From NCBI RefSeq assembly GCF_900167915.1, contig NZ_FUYM01000011.1, forward strand, positions 158,512 through 222,511: a stretch of DNA of 64,000 bases. Reading direction: 5' to 3'. Source of the DNA: Rhizorhabdus histidinilytica. GTDB taxonomy: Bacteria; Pseudomonadota; Alphaproteobacteria; Sphingomonadales; Sphingomonadaceae. Below the pieces are notes generated by a model that saw only the letters and a list, made by a program, of their open reading frames with translations, was not told the origin of the DNA and did no database searches. The translations under genes and the position numbers were made by a program. Positions 1 through 8,456 of the stretch are shown piece after piece; the first letter of the stretch is position 1; each line of letters begins with the position of its first letter.

Positions 1-170
1 ACCGGCGTGGTCTGCAGATTTTCCGCCTGGCGGCGGGCGGTCACGACGATCTCCTCGAGGCCCTGGCGCTGCTCGTCCGCCTGGTCGGGGACGGTCTGCG
101 CCGAGGCGCCGTTTGCCAAGGCCGTCAGTGAAACGCCGGCCAGGATGGTCAACACCGTTTTGCGTGTCAT
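1..170 (-). CDS. TonB-dependent receptor, N-terminal fragment (cut by window edge)
   Basis: Only the first 56 codons lie in the window; the rest is to the left. The product starts MTRKTVLTILAGVSLTALA, a typical Sec signal peptide with a likely cleavage after ASA at residues 22-24. It is followed by an acidic stretch and the EEIVVTARR motif, the TonB-box/plug entry seen in sphingomonad TonB-dependent receptors. Such proteins are outer-membrane active importers. The substrate is unknown, but the receptor starts a region full of aromatic and acyl-CoA catabolic genes, so a role in uptake of the same compound class is plausible. Confidence 0.85.
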   Translation of the reverse strand, partial: MTRKTVLTILAGVSLTALANGASAQTVPDQADEQRQGLEEIVVTARRQAENLQTTP

Positions 171-209
171 TCCTCTACCCCTCTCCCAAACATCACTCTA
201 TTTTGTTCA

Positions 210-223
210 CCAAGTGATTGCTT
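210..223. promoter_or_regulatory. Candidate operator CCAAGTGATTGCTT upstream of the TonB receptor
   Basis: This imperfect palindrome lies about 40 bases upstream of the receptor start. It differs at two positions from CCAAGCGATCGCTT at 3054-3067, in front of the ipdA-like gene. Its presence in two promoter regions of the same catabolic cluster suggests a shared regulator, but the match is short and no factor can be assigned. The rest of the 171-345 gap is AT-richer than its surroundings and holds no gene that I can see. Confidence 0.25.
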
Positions 224-345
224 GTTATTCAAAACGAGTCAAGACGTTCGCTGATATCAACTGAAAAAAGCCTTATCGTTTCGGAATATCATGCACATAG
301 AGCGACCGCTTGGTTATGGTGGCGGCATTGCGCAGGATTCCGCGT

Positions 346-1479
346 TCAGGCCGAACCCTGGCCGGCGCGATAGGCCGGTATGACATGCTCGCCGATCAGC
401 CGGATCGTTTCCATGATGTCGGCGTGGGCAATTCCGCCCATCTGGAAAAGGAACAATATTTCGTCGGCGCCGGCCTCGGCGAGGCGGCGGACGTGGCGCA
501 GGCAGTCCTGGGGATCGCCATAGGCGTCGTCGGCGACGTCGTGGATCGTCTCACGCGGGGACGACTCGATCCGCTCCTCGGAGATGTATGCGACGACATT
601 GGCCTTGCGCTCGGCCAGCGCGGCGGCGTTCTCGTCGGCCGACAGGTCCTCGGCGCTCGGGCGCGGGCCGCCCTGGTACCAGTGGGCGAGCGATTCGACG
701 AAGAAGCGCTGCCCGCGCAGCCCGACCCGGCGGGCGCGCTCGCGATCCTCCAGCACGATCGTCGGGCACAAGGCGGCGAGGTGCTCGATCGGGCGGAAGC
801 CGACCTGCCTGGCCGGATCGCGCCCTGCATAGGCCTCGCGATAGACGGCGCTCTTGCGCGCGACCTCGGCCGGGCCGCTGAAGGCGAGGACCAGCGCGCC
901 GATGCCGCGCTCGCCGGCGGTCAGCAGGGCGTCGTCCTTGGTGCAGGCCATGTAGATCGGCGGGTGCGGCGTCTGCCACGGCTTGGGATGGATCTCGCGC
1001 GGGGGGATCTTCACATAGGTGCCGTCGTGCGAGACGACCTCCTCGGTCATGATCCTGGGGATCAGGTACATCGACTCGGTGATCATCGGCGGCAGGTCGG
1101 CCAGCTCATAGCCGAAGGTCCCCGCCTCCTGCTGGGTGCCGCCCTTGCCCATGCCGAAATGGACGCGCCCCTTCGACAATATGTCGAGGGTCGCGATCCG
1201 TTCGGCGACCTTGACCGGGTGGTTCATCGCCGGCGGCAGGCAGACGACGCCATGGCCGATGCCGAGCCGCGTCGTCCGCCCCGCCAGATAAGCGAGGAAG
1301 GTCTCGGGTGCGGACATATGCGCATATTGGGTGAGCGCGGTATGCTCGACCGCCCACACCGTGTCGAAGCCGAGCCGTTCGGCGAGCAATGCCTGCTCGA
1401 CGATCTCGTGGAAGACGCGCGCCTCGTTCTCGCGCGACGTGTCCACCATCTGGGCTTCGTAGATGATCGAGAATTTCAT
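346..1479 (-). CDS. LLM-class flavin-dependent oxidoreductase (luciferase-like)
   Basis: 377 residues beginning MKFSIIYEAQMVD. The start at 1479 is preferred over an upstream in-frame ATG because AGGAAG sits just in front of it. The protein has the family architecture: an early FHEIVEQALLAERLGFDTVWAVEH stretch (given here only as a landmark near residues 22-45), the RLGIGHGVVCLP strand around residues 85-96 and an ERIATLDILSKGRVHFGMGKG segment near residues 107-127. These are typical of F420- or FMN-dependent luciferase-like monooxygenases. The length is slightly above the usual 330-360. It is transcribed toward the TonB receptor fragment. Family members oxidise diverse substrates, so the reaction is not predictable; a role in the neighbouring catabolic pathway is inferred. 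Confidence 0.85.
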   Translation of the reverse strand: MKFSIIYEAQMVDTSRENEARVFHEIVEQALLAERLGFDTVWAVEHTALTQYAHMSAPETFLAYLAGRTTRLGIGHGVVCLPPAMNHPVKVAERIATLDILSKGRVHFGMGKGGTQQEAGTFGYELADLPPMITESMYLIPRIMTEEVVSHDGTYVKIPPREIHPKPWQTPHPPIYMACTKDDALLTAGERGIGALVLAFSGPAEVARKSAVYREAYAGRDPARQVGFRPIEHLAALCPTIVLEDRERARRVGLRGQRFFVESLAHWYQGGPRPSAEDLSADENAAALAERKANVVAYISEERIESSPRETIHDVADDAYGDPQDCLRHVRRLAEAGADEILFLFQMGGIAHADIMETIRLIGEHVIPAYRAGQGSA

Positions 1480-1572
1480 GGCCTGCTTCCTGCCTGTCCG
1501 GGTTCGCGGGCCTTGTCGGCGCACCGCGGCCGCCGCGCCTCGTCCAGTTGGACGAGGTCGCCCCTGAACCGT

Positions 1573-1751
1573 TCATCCTGAGAGTCTGACTCAAAAGTCC
1601 CCGCTCGCCCTGAGGAAGCATTGAGCCTGGTCGAAATGCTGTCTCGAAGGGGCGTTCGAGGCTGGAAATATCCTTCGAGACGGGCCTTCGCCAGGCTCAG
1701 TCCTCCTCAGGATGAGCGGTAAGGGGTGTTCCGGTCAGACTCTCAGGATGA
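1573..1751. repeat. Intergenic inverted-repeat element (REP/MITE-like)
   Basis: The outer arms TCATCCTGAGAGTCTGAC (1573-1590) and its exact reverse complement (1734-1751) enclose about 140 bases. The interior holds a second inverted pair, GTCTCGAAGG and CCTTCGAGAC, plus a partial inverted copy of CTGAGGA/TCCTCAGGATGAGCGG. Text of the type CCTTCGAGACGGGCCTTCG...CTCAGGATGAGCGG is a familiar dispersed intergenic repeat in sphingomonad genomes (from memory). It lies between the start of the luciferase-like gene and the end of the LuxR-type gene. It may act as a transcription barrier or be a non-autonomous mobile repeat. Confidence 0.7.
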
Positions 1752-1771
1752 GCGGATGGGGGTGCGTCCAA

Positions 1772-2923
1772 TCAAAGGCGGGATGCTCTGGCTTTGCGAT
1801 CGACGGCGGCCGGCCGCTCGGCGGGGACCAGCGTCTGGACGAGGGCGAGCAGCTCGGCCTGCCGGGTCGTGCCGGTCTTGGCGAAGATCGCGCGGAGATG
1901 CGCGCGTGCCGTGTTGTAGGTGATGCCGAGCCGCGAGGCGGCCTCGCGCAGCGTCTCGCCATTGGCCATCGCGGCGGTGACCGACGCTTCGGCGAAGGTG
2001 AGCGGCAGGGGGCCGCGCAGCGTCGCCGCGTCGAAGCGCGACCGGCGCGCCGGATCGCGCACCCGCAGCAGCAGCAGCTCGCGGTCCGACGTCCAGACCG
2101 GCATCGCCGGCCGGATCGGGCGCACCGCGACGGCGATCGGCACGTCGTCGCCGGCCGGATCGACCAGCAGGGTGCAACCGGCTTCGTCGCCATGGCCGGG
2201 CGCCGCGTCGAGATAGGCGCCGAGCTGCCGGTCTGCCGCCGGGGTCGCCAGGCGCAGCCGGGTGTTGGACGTGCTCAGCCCCGCCCGGCGCGCGATCAGC
2301 TCGTCGGCGATGCCGTCGCTGACCATGATCCGGCGGTCGCGGTCGATCACTAGCGTGCCCTGTCCGCTCGCCGCCAGCGCGTCGCGCAGGATCGCGCATT
2401 CGGCGTCCCGGCGCATCGTCAGCGCCAGGCCCCTGAGCGCGATCGCCAGGTGCGGCACCATCGCCTCCATCCGCCCCCGCTCGCGCCTGCCGAAATCGGG
2501 CAGGCCGAGCAGCCGCGCGACCCTGACCCGCGCGACCAGGCCGGGGGCGGGGGTCATGTCGACGCCCAATATCTGATTGCCGACCGTTTCCGACAGATAA
2601 GCGCGGATGGCGCGGACCTCGCCCGCCGATCGTCGGCTCAGGAACTCGCCGAACGACACCACCCGTGTCTGCGGCAGTCCGACGAAGGGGTCGGTCGCGA
2701 AATGGCGGTCGACATAGAGCGCGGCGCGATGCCGGTCGCTGCCCGGCGACAGGATCTCGCGCGGGCGGTCCTCGCCAACGCGGGTCAGCAGCAGCACCGC
2801 GCGGCTCGCCCCCATATGGTCGGCGAAGGCGAGCAGGAATCGGTTCCATGCGGCGACGTCGGCCACGCCGGCATACAGCGCCTCGAGCAGCCTCGCGGGC
2901 GGCGTCTCGTCGCGTGTGGCCAT
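1772..2923 (-). CDS. LuxR-type helix-turn-helix transcriptional regulator
   Basis: 383 residues with a strong ribosome site (AAGGGGAGAG) before the ATG at 2923. The first ~280 residues form a poorly conserved sensory region. The C-terminal ~60 residues, from about PLTFAEASVTAAMANGETL to TRQAELLALV, form a LuxR/GerE-like helix-turn-helix in which AASRLGITYNTARAHL is the recognition element. The same overall layout recurs in the regulator at 45036-46148. It is divergent from the ipdA-like gene and therefore a good candidate to control the 2924-3095 promoter region. The ligand is unknown. Confidence 0.8.
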   Translation of the reverse strand: MATRDETPPARLLEALYAGVADVAAWNRFLLAFADHMGASRAVLLLTRVGEDRPREILSPGSDRHRAALYVDRHFATDPFVGLPQTRVVSFGEFLSRRSAGEVRAIRAYLSETVGNQILGVDMTPAPGLVARVRVARLLGLPDFGRRERGRMEAMVPHLAIALRGLALTMRRDAECAILRDALAASGQGTLVIDRDRRIMVSDGIADELIARRAGLSTSNTRLRLATPAADRQLGAYLDAAPGHGDEAGCTLLVDPAGDDVPIAVAVRPIRPAMPVWTSDRELLLLRVRDPARRSRFDAATLRGPLPLTFAEASVTAAMANGETLREAASRLGITYNTARAHLRAIFAKTGTTRQAELLALVQTLVPAERPAAVDRKARASRL

Positions 2924-3015
2924 GGCTCTCCCCTTCCGGTGGCTCGGCTGATTCGGTCAGGCTATCAAGCGAATGTCCGGGTGGCAACCGGCCGCGGCCT
3001 GTGGCGGTGATACTT

Positions 3016-3067
3016 GGGATATTATCCCGAATATCGTCTGGCGATGTTGACAACCAAGCGATCGCTT
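3016..3067. promoter_or_regulatory. Two palindromes in the divergent promoter region
   Basis: The 172-base gap between the LuxR-type gene and the ipdA-like gene holds GGGATATTATCCC (3016-3028, perfect 6-base arms) and AAGCGATCGCTT (3056-3067, perfect 12-base palindrome). The second is close to the site at 210-223. Both are well placed to be operators for the adjacent LuxR-type regulator or another factor. Binding is inference. Confidence 0.35.
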
Positions 3068-3095
3068 AGCAAAGCGAGGGGCAGAGGAGAGAGCC

Positions 3096-3980
3096 ATGAC
3101 GACTACGTTCGACAAGCGAATGTCGATCGATGACATCATCGCCAGCCTGTCCGATGGGATGACCATCGGCATTGGCGGCTGGGCGACCCGGCGCAAGCCG
3201 ATGGCGCTGGTCCGGGCGCTGGCCCGGTCGAAGCTGAAGGACCTGACCGTGGTGTCCTATGGCGGACCCGACGTCGGCGTGCTCGCTGCCGCCGGCAAGA
3301 TCGCGAAGCTCGCCTTCGCCTTCGTCTCGCTCGATCACATCCCGATCGAGCCACATTTCAAGAAGGCGCGCCAGGCGGGCCTGAAGGTGTGGGAGATGGA
3401 CGAAGGCATGCTCCACTGGGGCCTGCGCGCCGCCGCGATGCACCTTCCCTTCCTGCCGACCCGCTGTGGCATGGCGACCTCGGTCGCCGAGCATCCGGGC
3501 CTTCGCACGATCCGCAGTCCTTATGCGGACGGGGAGGAGCTGATCGCGATGCCGGCGCTCCGGCTCGACGCCGCGCTGCTTCACGTCCACCGCTCGGACG
3601 AGCGGGGCAACGCGCTGATCCTGTCGCCGGATCCCTTCTTCGACGAGCTGATGGCGCGCGCCGCCGACCGGGTGTTCCTGAGCGCCGAGCGCATCGTCCC
3701 GACCGAGGAGCTGGGCCTGCCCGGCAACGCCCGTTTCCACCCTTTCGAGCGCGCGGTCGTCACCGGCGTCGCGGAGGCGCCGTTCGGCGCGCACCCGACC
3801 AGCGCCGCCCCCGATTACGAGATCGATATGAAGCATCTTCGCCATTATGTCGCGTCGGCCGAGAGCGACGACGCGTGGAACGCCTATCGCGCCGCCCATG
3901 TCGACGTTGACCAGGCCGCCTATGTCGCATCGGTCGGCGGCGCCGACGCGATCCTTGCCGCGCCCAGGCCGGTGTACTGA
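3096..3980 (+). CDS. CoA-transferase family protein, IpdA-like subunit
   Basis: 294 residues, with GGAGAGAG in front of the ATG. The sequence follows actinobacterial IpdA closely by eye: SDGMTIGIGGWATRRKPMA near residues 19-37, LTVVSYGGPDVG at 50-61, KVWEMDEGML around 97-106 (the segment carrying the conserved active-site Glu region) and LIAMPALRLDAALLHVH later. IpdAB, although of the class I CoA-transferase fold, hydrolytically opens the last steroid ring (a CoA-thioester of a cyclohexenone acid). The neighbouring IpdB-like gene starts two bases after the stop. The true substrate here may be another cyclic acyl-CoA. Family confidence is high, exact substrate low. Confidence 0.85.
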   Translation: MTTTFDKRMSIDDIIASLSDGMTIGIGGWATRRKPMALVRALARSKLKDLTVVSYGGPDVGVLAAAGKIAKLAFAFVSLDHIPIEPHFKKARQAGLKVWEMDEGMLHWGLRAAAMHLPFLPTRCGMATSVAEHPGLRTIRSPYADGEELIAMPALRLDAALLHVHRSDERGNALILSPDPFFDELMARAADRVFLSAERIVPTEELGLPGNARFHPFERAVVTGVAEAPFGAHPTSAAPDYEIDMKHLRHYVASAESDDAWNAYRAAHVDVDQAAYVASVGGADAILAAPRPVY

Positions 3981-3982
3981 CC

Positions 3983-4777
3983 ATGGCCCGGCATACGCTC
4001 ACCGAACTGATCATCGCCCGCGCCGCCAAGGCCTGGGCCGACGATCCCGAATGGCTGGCCACCGGCATCACCCCCGTGCCGCGCCTCGCGGCCGGCCTCG
4101 CCAAGACGCTCTACAATCCGCGCCTGATGATCACCGACGGCGAGAACTGGTTCGCGCGCGATCCGGTGCCGCTCGGCCCGCGCGACGGCTTCGAGCCGGT
4201 GATCGAGGGCTGGGCGCCCTATCTGCGCACCTTCGACAATCTGTGGAACGGCCGCCGCCACGCGATGGTCGCCCCGGTGCAGATCGACCGCTACGGCCAG
4301 ACCAACATCAGCGTGATCGGCGACCATGACCAACCGAAGGCGGCGCTGCTCGGCGCACGCGGCTTCCCCGGCAATTCGATCCACCATCCGAACAGCTTCT
4401 TCTTCCCCGCGCACAACAAGCGGGCCTTCGTCGAGGGTGAGGTCGATTATGTCTGCATGGCGGGCTATAATCCGGCGCGCTGGCCGGGCGGGCGCAAGCC
4501 GTTCAGGCTTGAGCTGCGGCTGATCCTCACCAATTTGTGCGTGATGGACTTCGGTGGGCCAGGCCATGCGATCCGGCTGGTCTCGCTCCACCCGGGCGTG
4601 AGCTTCGAGGAGGTGCAGGACAATACCGGCTTCCCGATCCACCGCGACGGTGGAGGGACGCCCGAGACGCCGGCCCCGACCGACGAGGAACTGGCGGTGA
4701 TCGCCCGGCTCGATCCGCACGACGTCCGCGCCACGATCATCAAGGGGAATCCGCCCGGCCGGCCCGAATGGGGGTGA
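3983..4777 (+). CDS. CoA-transferase family protein, IpdB-like subunit
   Basis: 264 residues, starting two bases after the IpdA-like stop, so probably translationally coupled. Landmarks shared with IpdB are the LITDGE-type motif (MITDGENWF), the IEGWAPYLRTFD segment, GRRHAMVAPVQIDRYGQTNIS, RGFPGNSIHHPNS and VMDFGGPGHAIRLVSLHPGVS. It would form the second half of a heteromeric ring-opening hydrolase or CoA-transferase with the upstream subunit. A hairpin-forming inverted repeat lies just downstream and may end the transcript. Confidence 0.85.
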   Translation: MARHTLTELIIARAAKAWADDPEWLATGITPVPRLAAGLAKTLYNPRLMITDGENWFARDPVPLGPRDGFEPVIEGWAPYLRTFDNLWNGRRHAMVAPVQIDRYGQTNISVIGDHDQPKAALLGARGFPGNSIHHPNSFFFPAHNKRAFVEGEVDYVCMAGYNPARWPGGRKPFRLELRLILTNLCVMDFGGPGHAIRLVSLHPGVSFEEVQDNTGFPIHRDGGGTPETPAPTDEELAVIARLDPHDVRATIIKGNPPGRPEWG

Positions 4778-4796
4778 GGCCTTTATCGGCAACCAT

Positions 4797-4923
4797 CATG
4801 CTGAACTCGTTTCAGCATCCACCGGGAGGCACTCTCCGGACCGGGCGGTTCCTGCGACGACCATGTCGCACAACGCCTGCCCCGCTCGACCGACTTGGTG
4901 GATGCTGAAACAAGTTCAGCATG
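4797..4923. repeat. Long inverted repeat between convergent genes (terminator or REP-like)
   Basis: Arms of 27 bases at 4797-4823 and 4897-4923 (left arm begins CATGCTGAACTCGTTTCAG) are reverse complements with a single mismatch, separated by 73 bases. It fills the gap between the IpdB-like gene and the convergent acyl-CoA ligase. It could act as a bidirectional terminator or be a member of a dispersed intergenic repeat family. Confidence 0.65.
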
Positions 4924-4929
4924 ACGGGC

Positions 4930-6384
4930 TTACCCGATCATCGCCGCGCGGACGGCGGCGAGGCTGACCTTCAGTGAGGGGGTGCGTGGCAGTTCGTCGG
5001 CGACGGCGATCCGCACCGGGATATGGGTCGAGGGCAGCCGCTCGCGCAGATGGGCGAGCAGCACCGCCTCGTCGGCATCCGCGCCGCCGTGCAGCTCGAC
5101 CATCGCGGCGGGGACGGCCCCCAGCCGCGCGTCGGGCAGGCCGACCACCGCCGCGTCCCGGACCGCGCGGTGCTCGCGCAGCGCGTCGGCGACGCGCTCG
5201 GGCATGATCTTGAAGCCGCCGCGCATGATCGCGCCGTCGTGCCGGCCGAGATGATAGACATAGCCGTCGGCGTCGATGCGGATCAGGTCGGTGGTCGCCA
5301 CCCAGTCGGGCCGGATCGCCGGACAGCGGACCTGCATCAGCCCCTCGCGCCCGTCCTCGACCGGCGATCCGTCGTCGGGATCGATCACGCGCAGCTCCAC
5401 GCCGGGCATCGGCAGGCCGACGCTGCCGCGCTTGGCGTCGCCGACCGCGCGGCGCATCTCGGGGGTCCAGCGGACGATCGTGCCGCAGAATTCGGTTGCG
5501 CCCAGCCCCCAGTGGATCGGGATGCCGTAATGGCGCTCGAACCGCTCCTGAATGTCGGGATCGAGCGGTGCCGATCCGCCGTAGATCGCGGTGACGCTCG
5601 CCAGGTGCGCGCGCGGGATGTCGGCGTCGAGCGTCATGCGGATCGCCGCCGGGGGCAGGCCCAGCATCGGCGGCCGGTGGCGGCGCACAGCGTCGGCCAG
5701 CGCCTCGGCCGAGAATTTCTCGATCAGGACGAGCGGGGCGCCCTGCGCGCCGCTTGCCGCGAGCAGGCTCAGCCCGCCGATCCCGCTCAGCGGCCAGACG
5801 TTGATCTGCGGCGGGGGGCCGTCGGCGCCCTCGCCCTCGGGCGCGCTGTCGACCGCGCGCTGGAGGACGTGGAGCGGCAGCGGCAGCCGCTTGGGCGGGC
5901 CGGTGGTGCCGCTCGACAATATCTCGATCACGCCATCATCGGCCGCCCCGGCGATGATCGCGCACTCCAGCCCGTCGACCGGCGCCGGCAGGAAAGGCTC
6001 CTCGGCCAGCGCGATGCCCGCGCAGCCGATGCGGGCGCAGCTCGCCGCGATCGGCGGCCAGTCCTCGGCATCGGCGATCAGCGCGGCGGCGCCGAGCCGC
6101 TCGATCTCGGCGGACAGCGCGGCGGCGGGCAGGAAGGGGTGGACCAGGCTGATCGATCGCCGCGCCGCCACCAGCGCGAGCATCGCCGCCGCGTGCGAGG
6201 CGCGGTTGCGCGCGACCAGGCCGATCCGCGCGCCGGGGGCGACGCCGGCCGCCGCCAGCAGCGTATCGAGCCGGTCCGCGAAGCGGCCGACCTCCCGCCA
6301 GCTTATCCAGCGACCGCGGAACTCGATTGCCGTGCGCTCGCCGAGTTCGCGGAAGGACCGCCGGATGCGATCGGCCACGTCCAT
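4930..6384 (-). CDS. AMP-forming acyl-CoA synthetase (class I adenylate-forming enzyme)
   Basis: 484 residues. The P-loop-like adenylation motif ILSSGTTGPPKRLPL is near residues 154-168. IYGGSAPL and the WGLGATEFCG aromatic/ATP motif follow, then TTDLIRIDADGYVYHLGRHD with the hinge and GGFKI. The C-terminal RTPSLKVS carries the catalytic Lys. The length is a little short for long-chain ligases and fits an aryl- or medium-chain acid ligase. It starts four bases after the amidohydrolase stop, making it the last gene of a four-gene operon that also has two enoyl-CoA hydratases. It probably activates the pathway acid as its CoA thioester. Confidence 0.88.
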   Translation of the reverse strand: MDVADRIRRSFRELGERTAIEFRGRWISWREVGRFADRLDTLLAAAGVAPGARIGLVARNRASHAAAMLALVAARRSISLVHPFLPAAALSAEIERLGAAALIADAEDWPPIAASCARIGCAGIALAEEPFLPAPVDGLECAIIAGAADDGVIEILSSGTTGPPKRLPLPLHVLQRAVDSAPEGEGADGPPPQINVWPLSGIGGLSLLAASGAQGAPLVLIEKFSAEALADAVRRHRPPMLGLPPAAIRMTLDADIPRAHLASVTAIYGGSAPLDPDIQERFERHYGIPIHWGLGATEFCGTIVRWTPEMRRAVGDAKRGSVGLPMPGVELRVIDPDDGSPVEDGREGLMQVRCPAIRPDWVATTDLIRIDADGYVYHLGRHDGAIMRGGFKIMPERVADALREHRAVRDAAVVGLPDARLGAVPAAMVELHGGADADEAVLLAHLRERLPSTHIPVRIAVADELPRTPSLKVSLAAVRAAMIG

Positions 6385-6388
6385 CGTC

Positions 6389-7576
6389 TCAGTCCCGTCG
6401 CCCTTCGAGCAAGCCTTGCAGGTTGCTGCTCATGATCTGCCGTTTCTGCGCCATGTCGAACCCGGCCAGTTCCTCGACATAGTCGAGCGGCTCCGCGGTG
6501 CCTTCGGGGTGCGGCCAGTCGCTGCCGAACAGGATGCGCGATATGTCCATGTGCCGCGCCAGCTCGCCGACGTCGTCCTCGACGAAGGGCGCGACGAAGA
6601 TGTGGCGGTGGAACGCCTCGACCGGATCGCGGCCGAAGGCCTGCGGCATCTGGCCATGGACATAGCGCAGCGTCTCGATCAGCGGGCGGACCCAGGCGGC
6701 GCCGTTCTCGATGCAGGCGATCCGCACATCCGGATGCCGGTCGAACACGCCGCCGCAGATCAGCGCGGCGACCGTGTCGGCGATCGCCCGGTCGATGATG
6801 CGCAGGCAGTTGACCAGGGGATTGGGCTCGAACGGCAGCCATTCGGCGCCGCCGGTCCACATCGTGATCAGCGTGTCGTAATTGGTGTCGGCGGCGTGGA
6901 TCGCGACGAAGATCCGCGCCTCCGCGATCCGTGCCCAGAAGGGGTCGAATTCGGGCAGGCCCATCGACCGCGACCCGCGATAGCCGGGCACCGGCGCCGG
7001 CCGGATGCAGACGCAGCGCGCACCCTGCGCCAGCAGCCAGTCGAGCTCGGCCAGCGCCCGGTCCATGTCGGCGAGCGAGATGATCGGCACGCCGAACATC
7101 CGCCCGTGCCGCGCGAAGCCCCATTCCTCGCTGGTCCACAGGTTGAGCGCGTGGAGCGCGTCGTGGAGCAGGCCATGGTCGTAGGCCATGCGGTTCTCGA
7201 TCGCCGAGAACAGCGTTGGGAAGAACAGCGCGGCATGGACGCCGTGGCGGTCCATCACCGCCAGCCTCTTCTCGCCGCGCCGAAATTCGTCGGGCGGGGC
7301 GATCGCCTTGCCCTGGATCTCGCGCAGCGAGCGGCCCTCGCGGTTGCGGGCGCGGTAGAAGTCGAGATGCGCGCCCGGCGCCGCCACCCGCTCGAAGGTC
7401 GGGTTGGGGATATATTGGGAGATCCTGCCGCCGATGGCGAGCTTCTTGCGCCCGTCGACCGTGACGAACTGGATCTGGTCGCGCCATTTGGCCGGCAGGT
7501 GGCGCAGGATCGCATCTTCGGGTTCGTAGAAATGATTGTCCGCGTCATAGACGGGGAAGGGCAGGGTGTCGGTCAT
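6389..7576 (-). CDS. Amidohydrolase family 2 protein (ACMSD-like TIM barrel)
   Basis: 395 residues from the ATG at 7576. An open frame continues upstream, but MTDTLPFPVYDADNHFYEP is the natural start: D-x-D-x-H replaces the HxH metal motif at residues 11-15. Later landmarks are IHAADTNYDT (His ligand), the CIENGAAWV segment and LFGSDWPHPEG with the conserved Asp. Proteins of this group decarboxylate or hydrolyse aromatic or acyl substrates and often sit beside acyl-CoA genes. It is the third gene of the operon, about 100 bases after the hydratase and directly before the ligase. The start has only a weak ribosome site. Confidence 0.83.
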   Translation of the reverse strand: MTDTLPFPVYDADNHFYEPEDAILRHLPAKWRDQIQFVTVDGRKKLAIGGRISQYIPNPTFERVAAPGAHLDFYRARNREGRSLREIQGKAIAPPDEFRRGEKRLAVMDRHGVHAALFFPTLFSAIENRMAYDHGLLHDALHALNLWTSEEWGFARHGRMFGVPIISLADMDRALAELDWLLAQGARCVCIRPAPVPGYRGSRSMGLPEFDPFWARIAEARIFVAIHAADTNYDTLITMWTGGAEWLPFEPNPLVNCLRIIDRAIADTVAALICGGVFDRHPDVRIACIENGAAWVRPLIETLRYVHGQMPQAFGRDPVEAFHRHIFVAPFVEDDVGELARHMDISRILFGSDWPHPEGTAEPLDYVEELAGFDMAQKRQIMSSNLQGLLEGRRD

Positions 7577-7676
7577 CGTCCACGCTCGTCTGGGGAAATC
7601 GTAACCATGCTGGCGGCCGGCGGGCGCTTGCGGCAAGCCGTGCGGCGGCTTTTCCGAAGGCGCGGAAAGGCGCCGA

Positions 7677-8456
7677 TCACCAGCCCCGGAACGCCGGCGG
7701 GCGCCGCTCGACGAAGGCGAGCGCGGCCTCGCGGCCGTCATGCGACAGGCTGGCGCGGGCGTTGCCGGGTGCTTCGGCGGCAATGCTTTCCTCGAAGGCC
7801 AGCGTCTCGGCGGCGGCGAGGTTGCGTTTGATCGCGGCATAGACGCCGGTCGGCCCCTGCGCGAGCCGCCGGGCGAGCGCGGTCGCCTCGGTATCGAGCG
7901 CGTCGTCGGCGACGACCCGGGTGACGAGGCCGATCGCCAGCGCCTGCGTGGCATCGATCTTCTCGTCGAGCAGGAACAGCTCGCGCGCCCGCGCCGCGCC
8001 GAGCAACCGGGTGAGCAGATAGGCGCCGCCCGGATCGCCGCAGCGCCCGGCGCTGGCGAAGGCGAGCTTGAAGACGGCGCTGTCGGCAGCGATGCGCAGG
8101 TCGCAGGCGGCGGCGAGCAGCAATCCGCTGCCGGCCGCCGGACCGCGCACCGCCGCGACGGTCGGCTTGCCCATGTGGCGGAGCAGCGTCAGCGCGCGCG
8201 AATCGCGCAGCATGATCGCCGCGACCGTGTCGGGACGGAGATCGTCGCCGGGCTTGTCGTCGCCGCCCAGATCATGGCCCGCGCAGAAGCCGCGTCCCGC
8301 GCCGGCGAGCAGCAGGCAGCGGACGGCGGGGTCGATCGCGGCATCATCGAGCGCGGCGATCAGTTCGGCGAGCAGCGCCGGGGTCAGCGCGTTGAGCCGC
8401 TCGGGCCGGTCGAGCGTCAGTGTCCGCACGCCGTCCGCGTCGGCGATGCGCAGCAT
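7677..8456 (-). CDS. Enoyl-CoA hydratase/isomerase family protein
   Basis: 259 residues of the crotonase fold: TLDRPERLNALTPALL at the N-terminus, the oxyanion segment GFCAGHDL near residue 58 and AVRGPAAGSGLLLAAACDLRIA near 103-124. The start overlaps the previous stop (TGATG arrangement at 8454-8458), so it is translationally coupled to the upstream hydratase. It probably acts in beta-oxidation-like shortening of the CoA thioester handled by this operon. Active-site acid residues cannot be assigned with certainty. Confidence 0.85.
   Translation of the reverse strand: MLRIADADGVRTLTLDRPERLNALTPALLAELIAALDDAAIDPAVRCLLLAGAGRGFCAGHDLGGDDKPGDDLRPDTVAAIMLRDSRALTLLRHMGKPTVAAVRGPAAGSGLLLAAACDLRIAADSAVFKLAFASAGRCGDPGGAYLLTRLLGAARARELFLLDEKIDATQALAIGLVTRVVADDALDTEATALARRLAQGPTGVYAAIKRNLAAAETLAFEESIAAEAPGNARASLSHDGREAALAFVERRPPAFRGW

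Noticed and set aside
310..1581. 423-codon open frame opposite the luciferase-like gene
   Set aside because: It is antisense to a protein with a convincing fold and ribosome site, and its product has no recognisable family.
5591..7831. 746-codon open frame on the plus strand
   Set aside because: It lies antisense to the acyl-CoA ligase and amidohydrolase, which have clear family motifs. The product is a low-complexity Arg/Ala/Ser-rich translation typical of mirrored GC-rich codons.
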